A stretch of 64,000 bases of DNA. Origin: Linyphia triangularis (taxonomy: Eukaryota > Arthropoda > Arachnida > Araneae > Linyphiidae). The stretch spans positions 94,470,002 to 94,534,001 of the forward strand of contig OZ021723.1 of NCBI GenBank assembly GCA_963978545.1, read 5' to 3'. The position numbers and the translations under genes are program-made. This document shows positions 38,672-51,653 of this stretch, piece by piece. Each line of letters opens with the position of its first letter. Within the stretch, counting starts at the first letter, position 1. Under the pieces are notes generated by a model that was given only the letters and a program-made list of their open reading frames with translations, was not told the DNA's origin and did not search any database.

Positions 38672-40829
38672 GGGTGATTCAAAAATAGGGGCACAATTTC
38701 AAACTCTGATATTTCACAAGGGCATTGGCAAATTTTGTTCTTCCACCAAAGAAATTAAGTAATGCTGAATTTGATGAAAATTGGACAATATTTAGAGGTG
38801 GCGCAACCAACTTGAATTTTAAGAATTTCATGCTATAGCCTTACGGCGCTCAATGTAACATAACGTGCACTATTCAATATAAACGTTTTTATATTTTGCA
38901 TGGAAAACAATCTTTGATGTTGTAGAATACAATACTTGATGATATATATTTTAATGGTAAGGATTAATGGTATTGTTAGCTTACCTGTTTTCACTGGAAG
39001 TTTATCAGTAATTGCTCATATCACTTTCCTAATAAAGTATTTTTTCTGAGATCTGTTTCCACATAGTTGAACACCCTAATGACCTTAACAATGTTTTTTT
39101 CAGTTAGGTACTCTTTATTTTCTTGCCATTTCTTTGGGTCAGTGAGAAAAAACCCCTTTTTTAAATGCCGATTACATCACAGAATCTCGGGGATAGCGTT
39201 TACAGTGAGAATTCATTTTTTTTTTTTGTAATATGTTCCAAAAATTCGGACTGAAAGAACCTTTTTGATTGAAACACTTGAAAGACCTTCAATGATGTTC
39301 TCATAGTCATAAAGCTTCTTCAAGGTAACCATCTTGTTATTTGGAAGAGCAATAGTGGTAAGAAAACACAACTTCAAGTAGATGCAGGAAACAAATATAG
39401 CAAGGGCTCTTGGTACTTTTTCTTTCCTCTTAGTAAGTCTGGATTGTTCCTTAAATGTCCATATATTGATGGCCTGTTGGCTTTTGCCATCCATCTTGCC
39501 CAGTGAAGTCCACCTGTATCCAAAAAATGTATCGGTACATCAGAATAACTACCTAAAAAAAATTAATACAAAATTCCAAGGGCTCGCAGTAATCATTGAG
39601 AGAGAGAGGAACATTTCTCTAGCAAACGCAATAAAGCCATCCTTTCGGCCTGCTACAGATTGGACATCGATGATGAATGCATTGCATTTGTTCTTGCCAA
39701 TGGATTTCCAAATCGATTTCAAGCGCTTTTAAAGAAAAGTATCGGGGTCAGAAGAAACTTCATGTTGTGAACACTGCATCTAAAACAATTTCATACTTAT
39801 GCCACCCGCATGCTTGATACAGAAAGCTCTTGACAAAGTTTTTCCCCTCAATCAGAATGCATGCAATCGTGTCAAAACACTCAGCTATTATATTTTCGGC
39901 TAATTCCTAATGTTACAGAGTTTCATAGACTATAGTTAATGCATGACCAGATTTTTTTTTTGGCACCTGATCTAGTAAACTTCGGAAGCAACTGCTCTAG
40001 GTCTTTTCCCATGATCATAACTATTACTCTGTCAACTATGTCTTATCGAGTTATATCTTATAAAGGCTGGTCGTCCCAGTGCCACTGTTTAACAAAATTT
40101 TAGGTGATGCCTCAAGTTGAATTTTTACGCTGATTGCTTCTACCCCATCGTATAGAGCTAAAACTTATGTTAAATTTAACTGGATCAGATTGACAGAATA
40201 CCTTCAGTAACTTCTATAGCACTTATTAGTAGCATTATACTTCAAATCAGATGATGAAAGAAATTTGCAGCAACTTTGCGTTTTGAGGAAAGTTTACATA
40301 CAAGAATTGTCTCAGCTAACTGTCCAAAAAACAACACCAGTAACCAGTCTGATTTCGTATCTTAACATTTGTCCTCACAATCCTATCAAATTTACATACA
40401 GCATAAAAAAACATACGATCTTTGAAATGACGCAGAGCAACTGACCACGTACTGTAGAACAATGCGAGTGTAGATCCAAGTTCTATAGAAGTGAGCTTGC
40501 AACTACAAATCTCAATGTCTCTCTGGCGTCGCCGTGTCGTTTTACTGCATGAAAACACAGATTTTTTTCTTTATATGATGCTGTAATATGCAAAACATGT
40601 TGTAGCTTTTAAATTAAGGATTTTAGATCAATTTCTTTATCGTTTAATAACGTAAAAAGCGTTTTGGTATGGATATTTGCAAAATTTGTTATATTTGATC
40701 GCGATGCGCCACTTCTGAATGTTAATAAATTTTAATAAAATTTTGCATGGCATAATATTTTATTACATATAAACTTTTGATGGAGGTGCGTCGTTAAAAA
40801 AATCAAAAGTTTGAAAAAATGAATCACCC
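38672..40829 (-). mobile_element. 2.16-kb terminal-inverted-repeat DNA transposon, decayed
   Basis: The ends read GGGTGATTCA (38672) and TGAATCACCC (to 40829), a perfect 10 bp inverted repeat inside a TA on each side (38670-38671 and 40830-40831). The interior on the minus strand holds broken coding-like stretches: a 93-codon frame at 39213-39494, pieces around 39740-39850 with a pattern like NFVKSFLYQACGWHKYEIVLDAV, and an 80-codon frame at 40316-40558. Stops and frame changes separate them. The CGWHKYE.V.D phrase resembles a CRHH.E...V-type motif I associate with an uncharacterised arthropod transposase-like family; that resemblance is from memory and weak. The plus-strand 116-codon frame (39382-39732) is a shadow. 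Confidence 0.7.
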
Positions 40830-40832
40830 TAG

Positions 40833-43800
40833 AGCACATGCTCCCACAGTTGTACATTGCATTTGGGCCATAGCGATTTCAACTAACCAGTTTTAATGGT
40901 CAATAACTTTTTTTTACCTCAATTGACACTAGTGGGTGCCACAAACAATAATAGATTTGAGAAGGGACATGTCTGGATGAGAGATTGGAAGGAGAGAAGA
41001 TTATAAGAGAGAGACATTGGGAATTTTGTCTGAAGAAAGCTCATAGATGTCCGAACTTCTATATTAAGTTTCTCTGAACTAATATTAACTTATTAGGTTT
41101 CCTTTTGTGAATAGCGCTGTCATATGAATGGAAGAAGTGTCTCTTTGTGGTATGGAGAATATGAATGTGTGCTTTCTTCTATGTGGAACAATAAAGAAAT
41201 GCTTTTCTCTTAAAATAATTTGGATGTTACAATGGATCGGAAAGGGGATAAAATGATTTAAATTTATAGAATTCCCTATTTCCTATAATTCCGGATGTTA
41301 AAAATCGGAAAAGTTTTGTAGTGATGCCACAGTCAATGACAAATGTGTTGCGGCCACCTAATTGATAGAAGCGCGTTCATTAACACTTGTTAAAAACACG
41401 TTATTAAACATTAAAAGTGCGCTTAAACGTTATTAGTAATTATAACTTTATAAGTTTACAGTTTAGCTGTTTTGAAAATGTATTTTGGGTACGTGATAAA
41501 ATCTCGGGATGAGTCATTATGCAAGTATTTTGATTATATGGAGTTTGAATTCTCAACATTAACAGTGTCGTACATTTTATTATCCTAAAGTAAATGCCAA
41601 CCAAAAATTTTACTTACTTCAACGATGATGTTAACAAGCACAACCATGATACTTGAAGAGTTCCTTTGTACTTAAGCGAACCGCTTTCTTCCTAATACAC
41701 AAGTATAATTCTTTCTTAACAAGTTTTGTCTCCACAATGGATATTTTACATTTTATTTAACTCAAGCAAAGTCTATCTTATAAAACAAAAACTTAAAAAG
41801 AAAGGAAAGCAAAATATTAAACTCAATGTTTACTCTCAAAATAAATATGACTAAAAGAAGGGTTCTTAGAACTCTTCAGCTTTGTTCCACTTTTTTAACT
41901 TTTAGAACATACGAATTTGTTTGGAACAGGAAAGAAATATTACCGACCGCAACGAGATACCTTATAAATATGGAAATTCTTGATTGTTGAATTCTTAGTT
42001 GAAGTGGTTGGAGTCTGATGAAGCCAATAATCTTCTAAATAAGAGAAAAGATGGCAGAAAACTTATTATTTAGCCTTCTTCGTGTATATTTTCAAACAAC
42101 CCGTGGGGAAATATTACTGAGAATTTAAATGGCAACAGCTGTTTGCATCGCGAACACAGCGTCGTTAGTGAGGAAGGAAAGTAACTTACAATCAAGACTG
42201 GGTTTCCGAGATTTAGGGATACACAGATGGTTCACTAGTAATAGTTATTTTCTCCTACAGCGATTGGGTTTGGGGGAAGACGGATTATTATTGGGCATGC
42301 AAATGGCCCGATTTGTTTGGTTCATTTTATTTTGAATGATATTGGCTGAATGAAGAGCGTATTTTTAAAGGAAGGATTTGCATTTTCCGAAGAAGTTTCG
42401 CGATTTCTTTCTGAATAAGATTGGCGTTATTAATGCAGTTGTGGAAAGAAAATGCGTGGTATAAAAATTCGTTTGCAGAGTAGAAATGATTATAAATGCT
42501 GGGAGAATTTCTGGATTTTTTTTTTTTTTTTTTTTGGAAAAATGACAGCTGATGGATAAAATATGATCAAAGAAAAAACAGTCGAATGAATGGTTTCTTA
42601 AATTTCTTAATTTCTTTTTCGAAACTTTATTAATACAGCTGATTCGCTGAGTTGGAATTTTGTCTTTATTATCATACTTTATTAATCTCAGATTCTTTGT
42701 CCTCAAATTATTTGTATCTGTTATCATGGGTTCTACATAATCGTTATCGTTGATGAAAAATATTGTACCTACCATCTTAGGTTCGTAATATTTTATTCAC
42801 CATTCACCCACTTAATATTCTACTGTAATTTACTCGTTTTTTAAAAAAACACACACACACACCCGCAGGATATTAAGCATGTGAAATTTGGCGAAATTTA
42901 TCAACTGAAACCTCCTACTTATCATGTTGATGACGGATAATAACTGATGATATCAAAACTTGAATTTTATTACAAAAATTTATAAATTGTTAAGTTTCGT
43001 GACAAAAATTGATGAGAAAATGAGTACCCAAGTTCAAATCTAATGATTTTATTTGAAGCCAAGAAGTGAACAGGAGTTACTATAGATACACACATCCGAT
43101 TATATTTTAACCTTCAAATGCATATTGTTGCCAATTGTCTACATTCATAAAAACCTCATATCTCTTTATATAGCAACCTTTGCATAGTGATTTTTTTTTT
43201 TTTTTTTTTAAATTTTAATTTTACCAGAACTATTTTATTGTTTCCGAATGCAACTAGAATCTTTGACGGTTTATTTCCTTATCTGAGACAATTTTTATTG
43301 TTGGGGGCGCTGTTGGCTGAGTATAATTTCTTCCATTTAGACGGGTGTTACGAATTACGATTATTTATATAAAAAGTAATAAAAACGTACCGAATTTTTT
43401 TGTGTGGATAGAAACAAATTAAGAGTAGCGAATAATATTTATATTTTTGCATATACTGTTAAATTTATACAAGAAAAATGAAAAAATGGGGCTTTTTTTA
43501 TGTGTAAAAATACATCAATATTCAAAATTCTTATGTTATTTTTTTCTTTTTTTCTCATTAGCTACACCCCCCCCCCCTCTTTTTCTAGGTTGATTTCAGA
43601 TTTTATTTATTAAAAATAAAATTCATCCATTTAATGGTTAAAGCGCCTCCGGTATGGTTGTTCGATTGAATTTTATATAATATTACTATTCTTATTTTGA
43701 TACCTTAATCATGAGATATTTCATAATGAAACACAGTGGCTATTACATGGGTATATAAAAACAGATATGTATCAAAAATCAAATATTGTTTTATATATTT

Positions 43801-43925
43801 CAGTAATTTTGAGTTGAATGTCAAACTATGTTTCAAGAAGAACTACACACGATCATTACTATGACTAAAAAGACTGCCTTTTGTGAAAGATTTATTTAAC
43901 AATAGACGTTGAAGAATTTTTGTTA
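40833..43925. other. Intergenic; no gene recognised
   Basis: Frames at 42129-42335, 42365-42775 (minus, 136 codons, crossing a T tract at 42518-42535) and 43187-43372 have no recognisable domain. A T tract lies at 43191-43210 and a C run at 43566-43577. Confidence 0.45.
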
Positions 43926-44164
43926 TTTTAATGGATCACCCTAAAGTGATACATATTTTTGGATACTCAGATATATATGTAAATACATATTACTTTAAAT
44001 CACACAAATGTTACCATCGTAAAGTATTGAATTTGGACATTACACTGCTACAGGTTTCGAAACGTGCCGAGTTTAAAAAGGTGGCACAGAAGCAATATCT
44101 GTGTGTATGTGATCAGCATAACTCTTGTGTAGTTTGATCTATAAAGTATACTGGTCAGTTGTAG

Positions 44165-44490
44165 TCGTGGGACTTGTCGTTAAGATATTTCATTGAAAAA
44201 AATATGTGTCTAAGCAATTGTTAAAATACGTTTTTAAGGATTTTGATCAATCTCCCCCTTCTCCTCCATTCTCCTAGAAATTCTATAAAAATTCAATTGA
44301 AACTTAATTCCGAAAATTCAATAAAAGTATAAAAAGTTGAAAAATTTAAGATTTTGACATGGAACTCTCTTCCCTTGAATAATGCTCATCAACGACTGCT
44401 TCTTTTCCGTTTCAATTACCTACCTGCATGGGATAATGTAATAATATTCATAAGAATACTGCCAATTTCTTAAAATTGGCAATGTTAGTT
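44165..44490. repeat. Dispersed repeat, relative of 640-910
   Basis: Matches described at 490-1010. The neighbouring 68-codon frame (43931-44137) has no recognised domain and may belong to the same unit. Confidence 0.45.
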
Positions 44491-44784
44491 TGACCAATGT
44501 AATAGTTAGCACCAAAAATATGGCCAAACACATCAATAAATGACAATGTATATTTTGAATTTATATGTAGTTTAATTTAAAGCTGTGTAATGTTCGGCAA
44601 TCGTAATTTTACATGTATATTATACTCGTTCAATAGACGCGTTTTCTTATGCTTTACCTTCGTAAAAGAGAAATGATTTGTGAGCAGGATCTGATACAAG
44701 AAAACAAAGTTAAAATATAATTTTTAAAAATGATATACAACTCTTTAAACATTTTACTTGTACGTGGTTTCCGACAATACGTTC

Positions 44785-44945
44785 GTATAGTGGTTAGCGT
44801 GCTAGCTTCTTGACCGCGAGGTTGCGGGTTCGAGTCCCGTGTTAGGCATGGGTGTTTGTAAATGTATGTTGGCTTGTCTAATGATTTCGGCACATTATAG
44901 CCCTCGTGTTGCTCACGGCACCAGATAATCTGAATACAACCAACC
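44785..44945 (+). mobile_element. tRNA-headed SINE, copy 4 (5'-truncated)
   Basis: Starts at gtatagtggttagcgtgc, lacking about the first 11 bases of the family. It also has an internal deletion (aatgatttcgg where other copies read aatgacgaatgtttcgg). Target duplications GACAATACGTTC (44773-44784) and GACAGTACGTTC (44946-44957) flank it directly. The truncation therefore arose at insertion and is not later damage. Confidence 0.94.
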
Positions 44946-45056
44946 GACAGTACGTTCAAAATAGCAACAACAAAGATTTAATTTATACTAAAAACCCATT
45001 CCCACATTAAACTTTTCCCATCGTCGCCAAAAACAGAAAAATGAATTGAAATCCTT

Positions 45057-45605
45057 TTATTGAATGCAGTTAATTATCTTAAAAGCCTCCTCCAAAAGCA
45101 ACACACGCCCCTGGAGACCACAGAACCAAACCTCCACAGCATTAGCCAAACAAGTTTCCCCTCCTTGGAAAAACCATCCGATACCACTTGCATAATCGCT
45201 CATTTCATCGCATTTCATTTTCGGAGTTGTTATCCTCCTTCTCCCATGATCATCTTGCCCTTTTTCTTCGGGGGAAAAGGAGGGCAAAAGCTCCCGAGTA
45301 ATAATTCACTGATAAACGCTCCTCCGCGCCAAGGACCATACGTCATTTCTAAATGCATCCTCTGGTCGACTGATTTATGCCTCACCTGGGCCATACGTCT
45401 CCATCAAGGGAAGAAAAGGAGGTGGTCTATGCTACGACCGATCGAATTTCGTGCGAAGGGTGAAAATAGTTCTATCGTTTTATTTGGGAGTGTGATTATT
45501 CCTACGAGAAAGCACTTGGCGTGCGTTCTTTGTGGGCCGCCAATGTTGGTGCATTATTTATGGATCAATTGGATGTCGTGGTTTGATGAAAACGTTGACT
45601 CTTAG
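45057..45605. other. GC-richer island with long frames on both strands; unexplained
   Basis: About 550 bases with clearly higher GC than the flanks. It is open for 181 codons on the plus strand (45060-45605) and 76 codons on the minus strand (45057-45287). The predicted peptides have no recognisable domain, no signal peptide and an amino-acid mix that looks untranslated. There is no splice-site pair that frames it. A conserved non-coding element or enhancer is more likely than a gene, but I cannot test conservation. Confidence 0.4.
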
Positions 45606-46950
45606 TTAATTTTATGCACTGATCTTTGAAATTGTTTACAATATAAGTATTCAGGCGCGCACACGGGGAGGGGTTTTAGGGGGGTCAGACCCCCCTCCCC
45701 CCTCAAGGACCCCAACATTCCATTGTTTTCTTATGAATGAATAAAAAAAACACTTAGTAATACAAAACATTTTTAATTTTTTAATTTATTTTATTCAGAC
45801 AGAGTAATTCTACCGAATTGCACCAAAGTAGCTATTAGGACCAAACACTTTGAAGTTAATAACGGATTTGTAAATTTCATTGCATCAAAAAATCGTTATA
45901 TATTATTTTTGATTTACAAAGGCACAATATAAACTGTCATTTGAAAATTGTAAAAATACAGATGTCTCCGTTTCCCAAATGCGTCCGTTCATTTACAAAT
46001 GTTACTCCTTCTTTAATTCAATTTATACTAACAACAATTTCAGATTAATATAAAAAATATATATATTATAAAAATTGTTCTAGATAAAATGTATTCCCAT
46101 GTATTTGGTGTTTTGTAGAATACTGGACAAAAACCACTTTAACCAACTGGTGGTCATGCACGTATATATGCGTTATTTTATCCTCAGCTTTTCCAGCAAT
46201 ACACAACATTTTTAAATTTATAAATAGCATATTTTTTAAATATTTTTATTGGGTTAATAGTTTATAACTTATCTAAAACAAATGAATAAAAATTAATTTT
46301 AAAACATTACATATTTGAATTAGAAATATAATTTAAAAATTAATGCAGGTAAAACAACTGTAGAATTTCGCTCACTCCTTGAACCGTCAGTGGGTTAGTA
46401 TTTCGGCTTATGTAGGTGAAAGACTCAGAATCTTACAAAATATCAATGATGTGACAAATATGGGATAACAAAGTTCTGTACAGACATTGTTTATATGAAG
46501 AAAAATACAAAAGTAATTTTAATGCTTGATTTTGAGTACCTCTCCCACAAAAATGTCTGGTTGCTCCACTTTAAATGTATAATGTTACAAATGTAAATAT
46601 TTTTTACGGCTGATGCGTAAAATTAAGCAGAAATCCCACTAAAACGACACAAAATTTTATGTAGATGAGCTTATAAAAATAATGATCAAATAATTTCATA
46701 TTATGTATGTAGTGCGGGAAGTGACAACAAGTTTAGGTACTGCATTCAACATCATTCTGAATTTTTTTATAGAGCGTAGATTCATGATTCGTTAAAAATT
46801 TGACATTGTTTGTTTTGAACAAAATCTGATTGCCAAAAATAATGCCATAACTTGTAAAATAATGGTAATTTTTTTTAAATATTTGCTAACCACCCACTTT
46901 TTTGATTTTTATTGATGCAGGATGTCGACGATTTCAGTTATTTGGCGGAC
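45606..46950. other. Intergenic; transposon-end-like motif and repeat fragment
   Basis: At 45653-45710 caggcgcgcacacggggaggg is followed by a 7 bp hairpin AGGGGGG-TCAGA-CCCCCCT and more C-rich sequence, resembling the end of a DNA transposon. I found no matching right end. 46735-46950 (aacatcattctgaattttt ... gccaaaaataatgccataact) is a fragment related to the inverted arms inside the hAT-like element at 53545-53720. Confidence 0.45.
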
Positions 46951-46959
46951 CAGTGTATA

Positions 46960-47755
46960 AGGAGAGGTAAAATACGATAAAAATATATAAAAAGTTTGTT
47001 CATGAAACCTGGCAAAAACGTTTTATTTGACATGATAATAAAGAAGCAAAAGAGTCTATAAAGATATGTAACATAGAAGAGATGTTTTTTTTGGGGGGTG
47101 GGAGTTTTTTTTTTAAACTGAAAATTAATTTTAGCATAACATAGGCTTATGACACATGTGCGAGAAGTATTTTTTGACGCTTAATCAAATGAAAAAAAAA
47201 ATAGCAAGACGATATAACTACTCTATAAAAAGTTATAGTCGATTTGTCCATTTTATAGACGAAAATTCATGTAATATAAAAGTACACGTAATGAACCAAA
47301 ACTGAGTGGAACAAATTTAATAAAGACCCAAAATTTATAAAGAAAAAGTACCAGTTAGTAATAAAATAAGTTAGTAGCAGTGAATTATTTAAATAGTAAG
47401 TAAACAAAAGCATAAGGGATAAAGAAGAAGTAATGAAATAGAGCAACTTTTATAAATAGTTCCGTATAGAAAAATTACTATATTTTTTTATATGGTTATT
47501 ATGTTGTCTTCCTTTTTCCTTTATTAGATTCAGAGTCCAAAAGTACTCCACACATATGTATTCCATTCCTAGTTTATGTCAAAATTAATTTTCAGTTAAA
47601 AAAAAATTTCCTCCCCCCCATCCCCTCAAAAAACACCCTTCTATGCTAGATATGTTTATAGACTCTTTTGATTATTCATTTTCTTGACAATTAAAATGTT
47701 TTTAACATGTTTCATGAACGGATCATTTTTTTTTTAAAGGTCCTATTTTACATGT
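46960..47755. repeat. Large foldback, ~150-bp arms
   Basis: Left arm about 46985-47150 has gttcatgaaacc, aaaagagtctata, atatgt, aacatagaag, ggggggtggga and aactgaaaattaatttt. The reverse complement of about 47570-47730 shows the same blocks in the same order: gttcatgaaac, aaaagagtctata, atatct, agcatagaag, ggggatggggggga, aactgaaaattaatttt. Spacing is about 400 bases, with no coding frame. It is probably a decayed MITE or foldback element, since no clean ends or duplication can be read. Confidence 0.7.
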
Positions 47756-47759
47756 ACTA

Positions 47760-48870
47760 AAAAGGAAGTTTCCTTTGATGATTGGATGTAAATTGTAAAG
47801 TGATAAAAGTTTAGTATTTGAGAAGAAACAGGTGGATTTGATGGTCGAACTTTATGGAAAAAATTTATTTTAAAAATAATATTTTTTTTTGTATTATTTT
47901 CAAGTTTAAAATGTTTCGAAATTTTTCGTGTTCTGAAAGGGGCCGACAGTAATCTGACAAGGGGTTAATGGTTACCGTACGTTGTATTATGCTAATTAAC
48001 CCTTTTCTCTGGTACCTCAATGAAAATTCAACACTGTAAAGCATATGTTCATCTATTTTCTCGGAAATATGTTTAAAACATTATTGATAATTGCATAAAG
48101 AAAACTTTGTTGACAATAGTAAATTTCCCTTTAAATTAAAAAAAAAGAAAAAAAAAGAGTAAGATATAAATTGAAATTAAATACTATTTTGGGAATAAAA
48201 TTATTTATTTATACATTTCAATAGACATTAGTTATCAAAATAATTGAACAAACATTTACTATACTATCTCGTTTCCTAACTGAATATATTGAAACATTAT
48301 CTTAAATCGATGCAACATCTGCTTCACAAATATTATAAACACAAACAAAGCCCACTTAAGCATTATAATACTTACATTTAGTAAAAAATCCCAAATAGAG
48401 TTCCATTTAAAAATTGGAAACATTTCCCATTACAAACTACACAACATATATTCCTTCACTACCAATCGATGAATTGTGACGATTAGAGTTCAGTTTCGAA
48501 CTCTAAAATAGATTCAGCGATTGCATGTTTATTCAAGCATTGAAAATGCCGTGATTAAAGTCTTGGCGAAAGTTTACTATTCTAAGACAAATATTAATTT
48601 AACCCGAAAAGGAGCCAGTGATATTTCCCATTTATGCCTATTGGTAGAAAATGCGATGATGTTTGTTTCGGCATTAGTCGCATCAGAATTTGTCGGTGAT
48701 GAAGTGTTTGTCTTTTATAAATGGGTATTAGTCCATTTGAAGAGTTAATGTTGTTTCTCATAATGGTGTTTGCTTTCTTGTGTAACCCATTTGGATATCT
48801 GATGGGATATAATAATAAAATCGTCGATATAGATGACTGTATTGGTAGCCTATTTTGTTTAGCAGAATAT
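47760..48870. other. AT-rich intergenic DNA, no gene recognised
   Basis: The 75-codon frame at 48521-48748 has no domain I recognise and no supporting context. Confidence 0.5.
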
Positions 48871-48874
48871 AAGT

Positions 48875-49610
48875 TTTAAATCATTTATTTTTTTTGTAAT
48901 TTTGACTTTGTGTGTTTGTTTGTAGGCTTAAATGTTTGGTAGGCTAATTAACTCCATAGTCGTCATCGAGTTGGAACTTGACAGATAGATTCTTTGTTAT
49001 TAAAAAGGGTGCTTTTGCACACGCTACTATTACTACTCCTGTGGACTAATTAACCCACTTGCTATCATCAATGGTAATGAAACTTGGAAGATACGACTCG
49101 TTGTCGATGATGCATTATATCAAGTTTTGTGGGCTTTCACTGTCACCAAAAGGCCACTTTTGCACATGCTACTATTGACGCTCAAATTATTAACACACTT
49201 AATTAACACTTAAATTAACACTAATTTAATATTAATTATTAATTATTGATTTAATTTAACACATAAATTAACACTCTTGCAGTCATGTAATCGATCTGAA
49301 ACTTGGTAGATGCATTCGTTGTCGACAACGCTGCATTCTTCCAAGTTTTGGAGACTATCACTAAAAGGTCTCTCTTACGCACTCTTCTTTTGACGCTTCG
49401 GAGGATTAATTAATTCATTTGTCACCATCCAATCTAGTTGAAACTTGGCATTTCAACTCATTATCGAAGACACTGTATTCTGTTGAGATTTGGAGGCTAA
49501 ACAAGTTAGTTAATGGCATTAAGCTCAAAATTTCTAACTGTAAATAAAAGTTGGAAATGCATATAAAGGATAAATATTAATCATCTTTTTTTATTGGATA
49601 AATTTTTGAT
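48875..49610 (+). mobile_element. Tandem-repeat element, copy C (four monomers)
   Basis: The 5' end aaatcatttattttttttg..actttgtgtg is followed by monomers starting near 48950, 49047, 49260 and 49410. They carry the family blocks (cttgcYRtcat, gaaacttgg, cgttgtcga, tgcattctWYcaagttttg, cactaaaaggYc). The 3' end is aaatgcatataaagga followed by a T tract and ttggataaat. Between monomers 2 and 3 a short (ttaacact/attaatta) expansion is inserted. Confidence 0.78.
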
Positions 49611-50605
49611 TCTTCGTATCTATTTTATACAGGACTATCATATATCTCCTGATTTATCTGTATCGTTGTGAGCTAGTACCGAATATATCAGCTTTTTTAC
49701 GCTTTAATTCAAGCAATTGATGTTGATACTATTTTGCACTGCCTATGATACGAATTGATGCCTAATAATACTACAGAATATGTAACCATTTTACATTAAT
49801 CATTAATATGTTGTTTGGCAACTATTGGAAAACCCAATCTCGTTGAGAGTGTATGAAGCGAGATTGCCCGGGAAAATGCATGACTTAATTAGGATAGCAA
49901 TCGAAGGTCTATTTTACGAAAACTTTGACTGTTGATTTGTAGTTCAGTTTTTTTTTTTTTTTTTTTTTTTGACAACTCCTTTTCCAATCTACAAATATAA
50001 ATGCTAAAAACAATCGATTCTATTATTAGCGATGTAGTTTAATTACATGAATAGTTTGAAAAATAAGATGACATGACTTAGCAGACTTTTTCGTCGCTAA
50101 CGAGGTAATTAGCTATCGTCATTTATGACAGAATAATCTTTCCAAATTGACACAGTTTTTTAAAAAAAGAGGAGTTTTAGTAATCAAGGAAATACAAAAC
50201 AATACGATTTATAATTAAAAATTAAAGAAACCAGTTTGCCATACAAAATAGTATTATTATTTTCAAGTTAAGGCAAGTTAGGAAATATTTTGAACACTTT
50301 CAGTCCATTCTTAAACAGCTATTATTTCTCATTTATTTTTTTATTTTTTATTATTTTATTAATTTTTTGTAACAAACTTAGACTTGCGTCAAATTCTATT
50401 GAAAAAAATACTAATATAAACCACATAAAAAAGTTTTTAATATAAATCCATTACATGCATTACCAATTTTAATATTCATCAACAAAGCGCCGTTTCAGTT
50501 GGCAGAGTATACTTGTTGTTGGTATCTAACTTAATATATTAACAAATCTCTATTGGCAAAATATTCAGTAAACTACTTTTCAAAATTTATTGATTAAAAA
50601 AGAAT
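49611..50605. other. AT-rich intergenic DNA, no gene seen
   Basis: A T tract lies at 49949-49970. Nothing else recognisable. Confidence 0.55.
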
Positions 50606-50614
50606 GTGAATTCA

Positions 50615-50850
50615 TGCACTCACATAAAAATATCTTTTATTTATTCTGATTGAAACAATTTTATTATTTATTAAAACGATTTTGGCAACAGGAAAGAGTT
50701 TCTTCAATGATCGGTTAAATGTTATTTCAGCGCGATTGGATGACGGCAAAACGGTTAATTAGGCTTCCTTATATTCACCCACCATCAACATACCCAGTCA
50801 CACACACAATTGAAGTTAATATGAAGGATTTAAAAATATGGTTCATTGAA
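50615..50850 (-). mobile_element. Tandem-repeat element, copy D (reverse, truncated)
   Basis: On the minus strand it opens aaatccttcatattaacttc..gtgtgtgtgac, then taattaacc, ttgccgtcatccaatcgcgctgaaa, and a segment matching copy A around 23950-24055 (actctttcctgttg, then aatcagaataaataaa in inverse orientation). It holds one monomer plus part of the next, and the 3' signature is missing. Confidence 0.72.
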
Positions 50851-51639
50851 CTTGTTAAGAACTTTAAGTAAATATCTGAATACATACAACAACAAAAGTA
50901 TTAAATATGAATAAAAAATGTCTCTTTGCTCAAGTTAATTAACCGATTGTTTACGCCAAAAAGGTGGGAAACGTAAATTATTCATAAGAACATTATTACG
51001 ATTTCCTTAAATTAAGGTAAACACCTCCTGTTATTACTTAAGGAATTATCTCATGAATAATGTAAACAAAACTGAACTTATACATATTGAATAAGCCCAT
51101 TTCAGAAGAATTCACTAGTTGGAACTTAGATTCGTTTCGTTAGTTACATCGCTTTCAATTCAAAAGTGAAATTTGTTCAGAATTTGTACAGCCAACATCT
51201 TTAAGTTTTGCCCCTAACGTATATGCCTTAATTAATCTTATGCGAAAGTGTTGGCGATAGACAAACATGACTTTACAAAATTAGTGCATTCAGGGTGTAT
51301 CACAAAATCACTTTTATTTGCTTATGAATTAGATTCCTCACAGAACATTAAAGTATTTGTTTAATTGGGAATATTTGTGTTTCTTAACACTAGTTTTCTC
51401 TGTCAAATAATCTTCAGTTATTTTTATTTTTTATTAAATAGAGAAGAAAAGGTGATACATTGGTGATACCAACTGGTGATACATTTCAATAAATGTTTAA
51501 AATTGTTGACTAAATATTTATATGTAATTCAATCCCTAGCCCTATTTGCTACTATAGCATGTTAGACAGTTTTCCATTCCTTCATTGATATATTTATTAA
51601 AACCAGAATGTCAAATATTGCATTTCACATGAAGCTTAT
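50851..51639. other. AT-rich intergenic DNA, no gene seen
   Basis: No reading frame or repeat recognised. Confidence 0.55.
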
Positions 51640-51653
51640 TTTTAAATACTTAA

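Noticed and set aside
42365..42775. 136-codon minus-strand frame
   Set aside because: Runs through a T homopolymer (poly-Lys) and has no recognisable domain or conserved pattern.
45060..45605. 181-codon plus-strand frame as a protein gene
   Set aside because: No domain, no splice context, and the opposite strand is also open. High GC alone can keep frames open; listed as an unexplained island instead.
45653..45710. G/C-rich transposon end
   Set aside because: Looks like an element terminus but no partner end or target duplication could be found within reach; kept only as a note in the intergenic block.
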